A DNA stretch of 64,000 nucleotides from Pseudorhodoferax sp965279475 (GTDB taxonomy: Bacteria; Pseudomonadota; Gammaproteobacteria; Burkholderiales; Burkholderiaceae_C): NCBI GenBank assembly GCA_965279475.1, contig CBDIIA010000002.1:992001-1056000 (forward strand), given 5' to 3'. Below, one piece after another: positions 63,036 to 64,000 of this stretch. Under the pieces are notes generated by a model that saw only the letters and a list, made by a program, of their open reading frames with translations, was not told the origin of the DNA and did not search any database. Position numbers and translations under genes: made by a program. Position 1 is the first letter of the stretch, and the number at the start of each line of letters is the position of its first letter.

Positions 63036-63104
63036 CGTCTGCTGGCATGGCCTGCTCCGCGGCCTTCGGTGCATCTGCATCCGTAACGAACGCTCTTCAC
63101 CGAC

Positions 63105-64000
<896 letters not shown>

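Noticed and set aside
62943..63086. A 47-codon plus-strand frame after the MalG-like gene.
   Set aside because: Most of it is repeat family B; such frames are commonly mis-annotated as small hypothetical proteins.

Overview
The window is high-GC, densely coded DNA, most likely from a betaproteobacterium of the order Burkholderiales (Comamonadaceae or a near relative). The evidence is the gene order rsmA-surA-lptD next to an amgK-type kinase, the many LIV-type, polyamine-type and sugar-type ABC importers with attached catabolic enzymes, the two-domain malic enzyme, and two intergenic repeat families of a kind I associate with this group. I see no tRNA, rRNA, CRISPR array, transposase or prophage. 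Both ends cut through ABC transporter ATPase genes.

Layout. 1-1839: end of a branched-chain-type ABC importer (livG partial, livF) with a coupled class I glutamine amidotransferase. 1998-3548: chemoreceptor. 3594-10323 (minus): a polyamine-type ABC importer downstream of an aldehyde dehydrogenase and an enolase-superfamily enzyme, with a divergent MocR regulator (10415-11926). 11905-16138 (minus): a polar amino acid ABC importer ending in an atypical alanine-racemase-family enzyme, divergent from a LysR regulator. 17374-21863: SGNH hydrolase, OpgC-like membrane acyltransferase, YihY/BrkB membrane protein, a small 50-residue gene, a hotdog thioesterase and a lipoprotein with a methyltransferase fold. 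21962-23044: a self-inhibited class II Fic protein preceded by a striking extended dyad. 23283-26647: GMC oxidoreductase, PuuB-like amine oxidase and cupin. 26670-35672: an aromatic-acid catabolic block, with a crotonase-like protein, XylS-type regulator, complete LIV-type importer, and the ferredoxin, beta and alpha components of a Rieske dioxygenase resembling anthranilate 1,2-dioxygenase.

35790-41862 (minus) is the most unusual block. It holds an SPFH protein, a double zinc-ribbon DUF4178 protein, a DUF350 membrane protein, a membrane-embedded spermidine-synthase-like aminopropyltransferase and a Tat-exported FAD amine oxidase, in one tight run. I infer an envelope-associated polyamine-modification or stress system; it carries no S-adenosylmethionine decarboxylase.

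42150-54746: malic enzyme maeB, an exported barnase-like RNase with a barstar-type inhibitor, then conserved housekeeping genes (rsmA, surA, lptD on minus; amgK, rsmE and an MFS transporter on plus), a YidB-like protein and a TMEM175-type channel. 54759-58019 (minus): alpha/beta hydrolase, M20 dipeptidase and lactonase-type amidohydrolase. 58143-64000: GntR regulator, DapA-family aldolase/dehydratase and a sugar-type ABC importer (binding protein, two permeases, partial ATPase), which looks like a carbohydrate or sugar-acid catabolic operon.

Almost all catabolic units follow one plan: importer plus one to three enzymes plus a divergent or leading regulator. Start-stop overlaps (ATGA, GTGA, TTGA) within them point to translational coupling.
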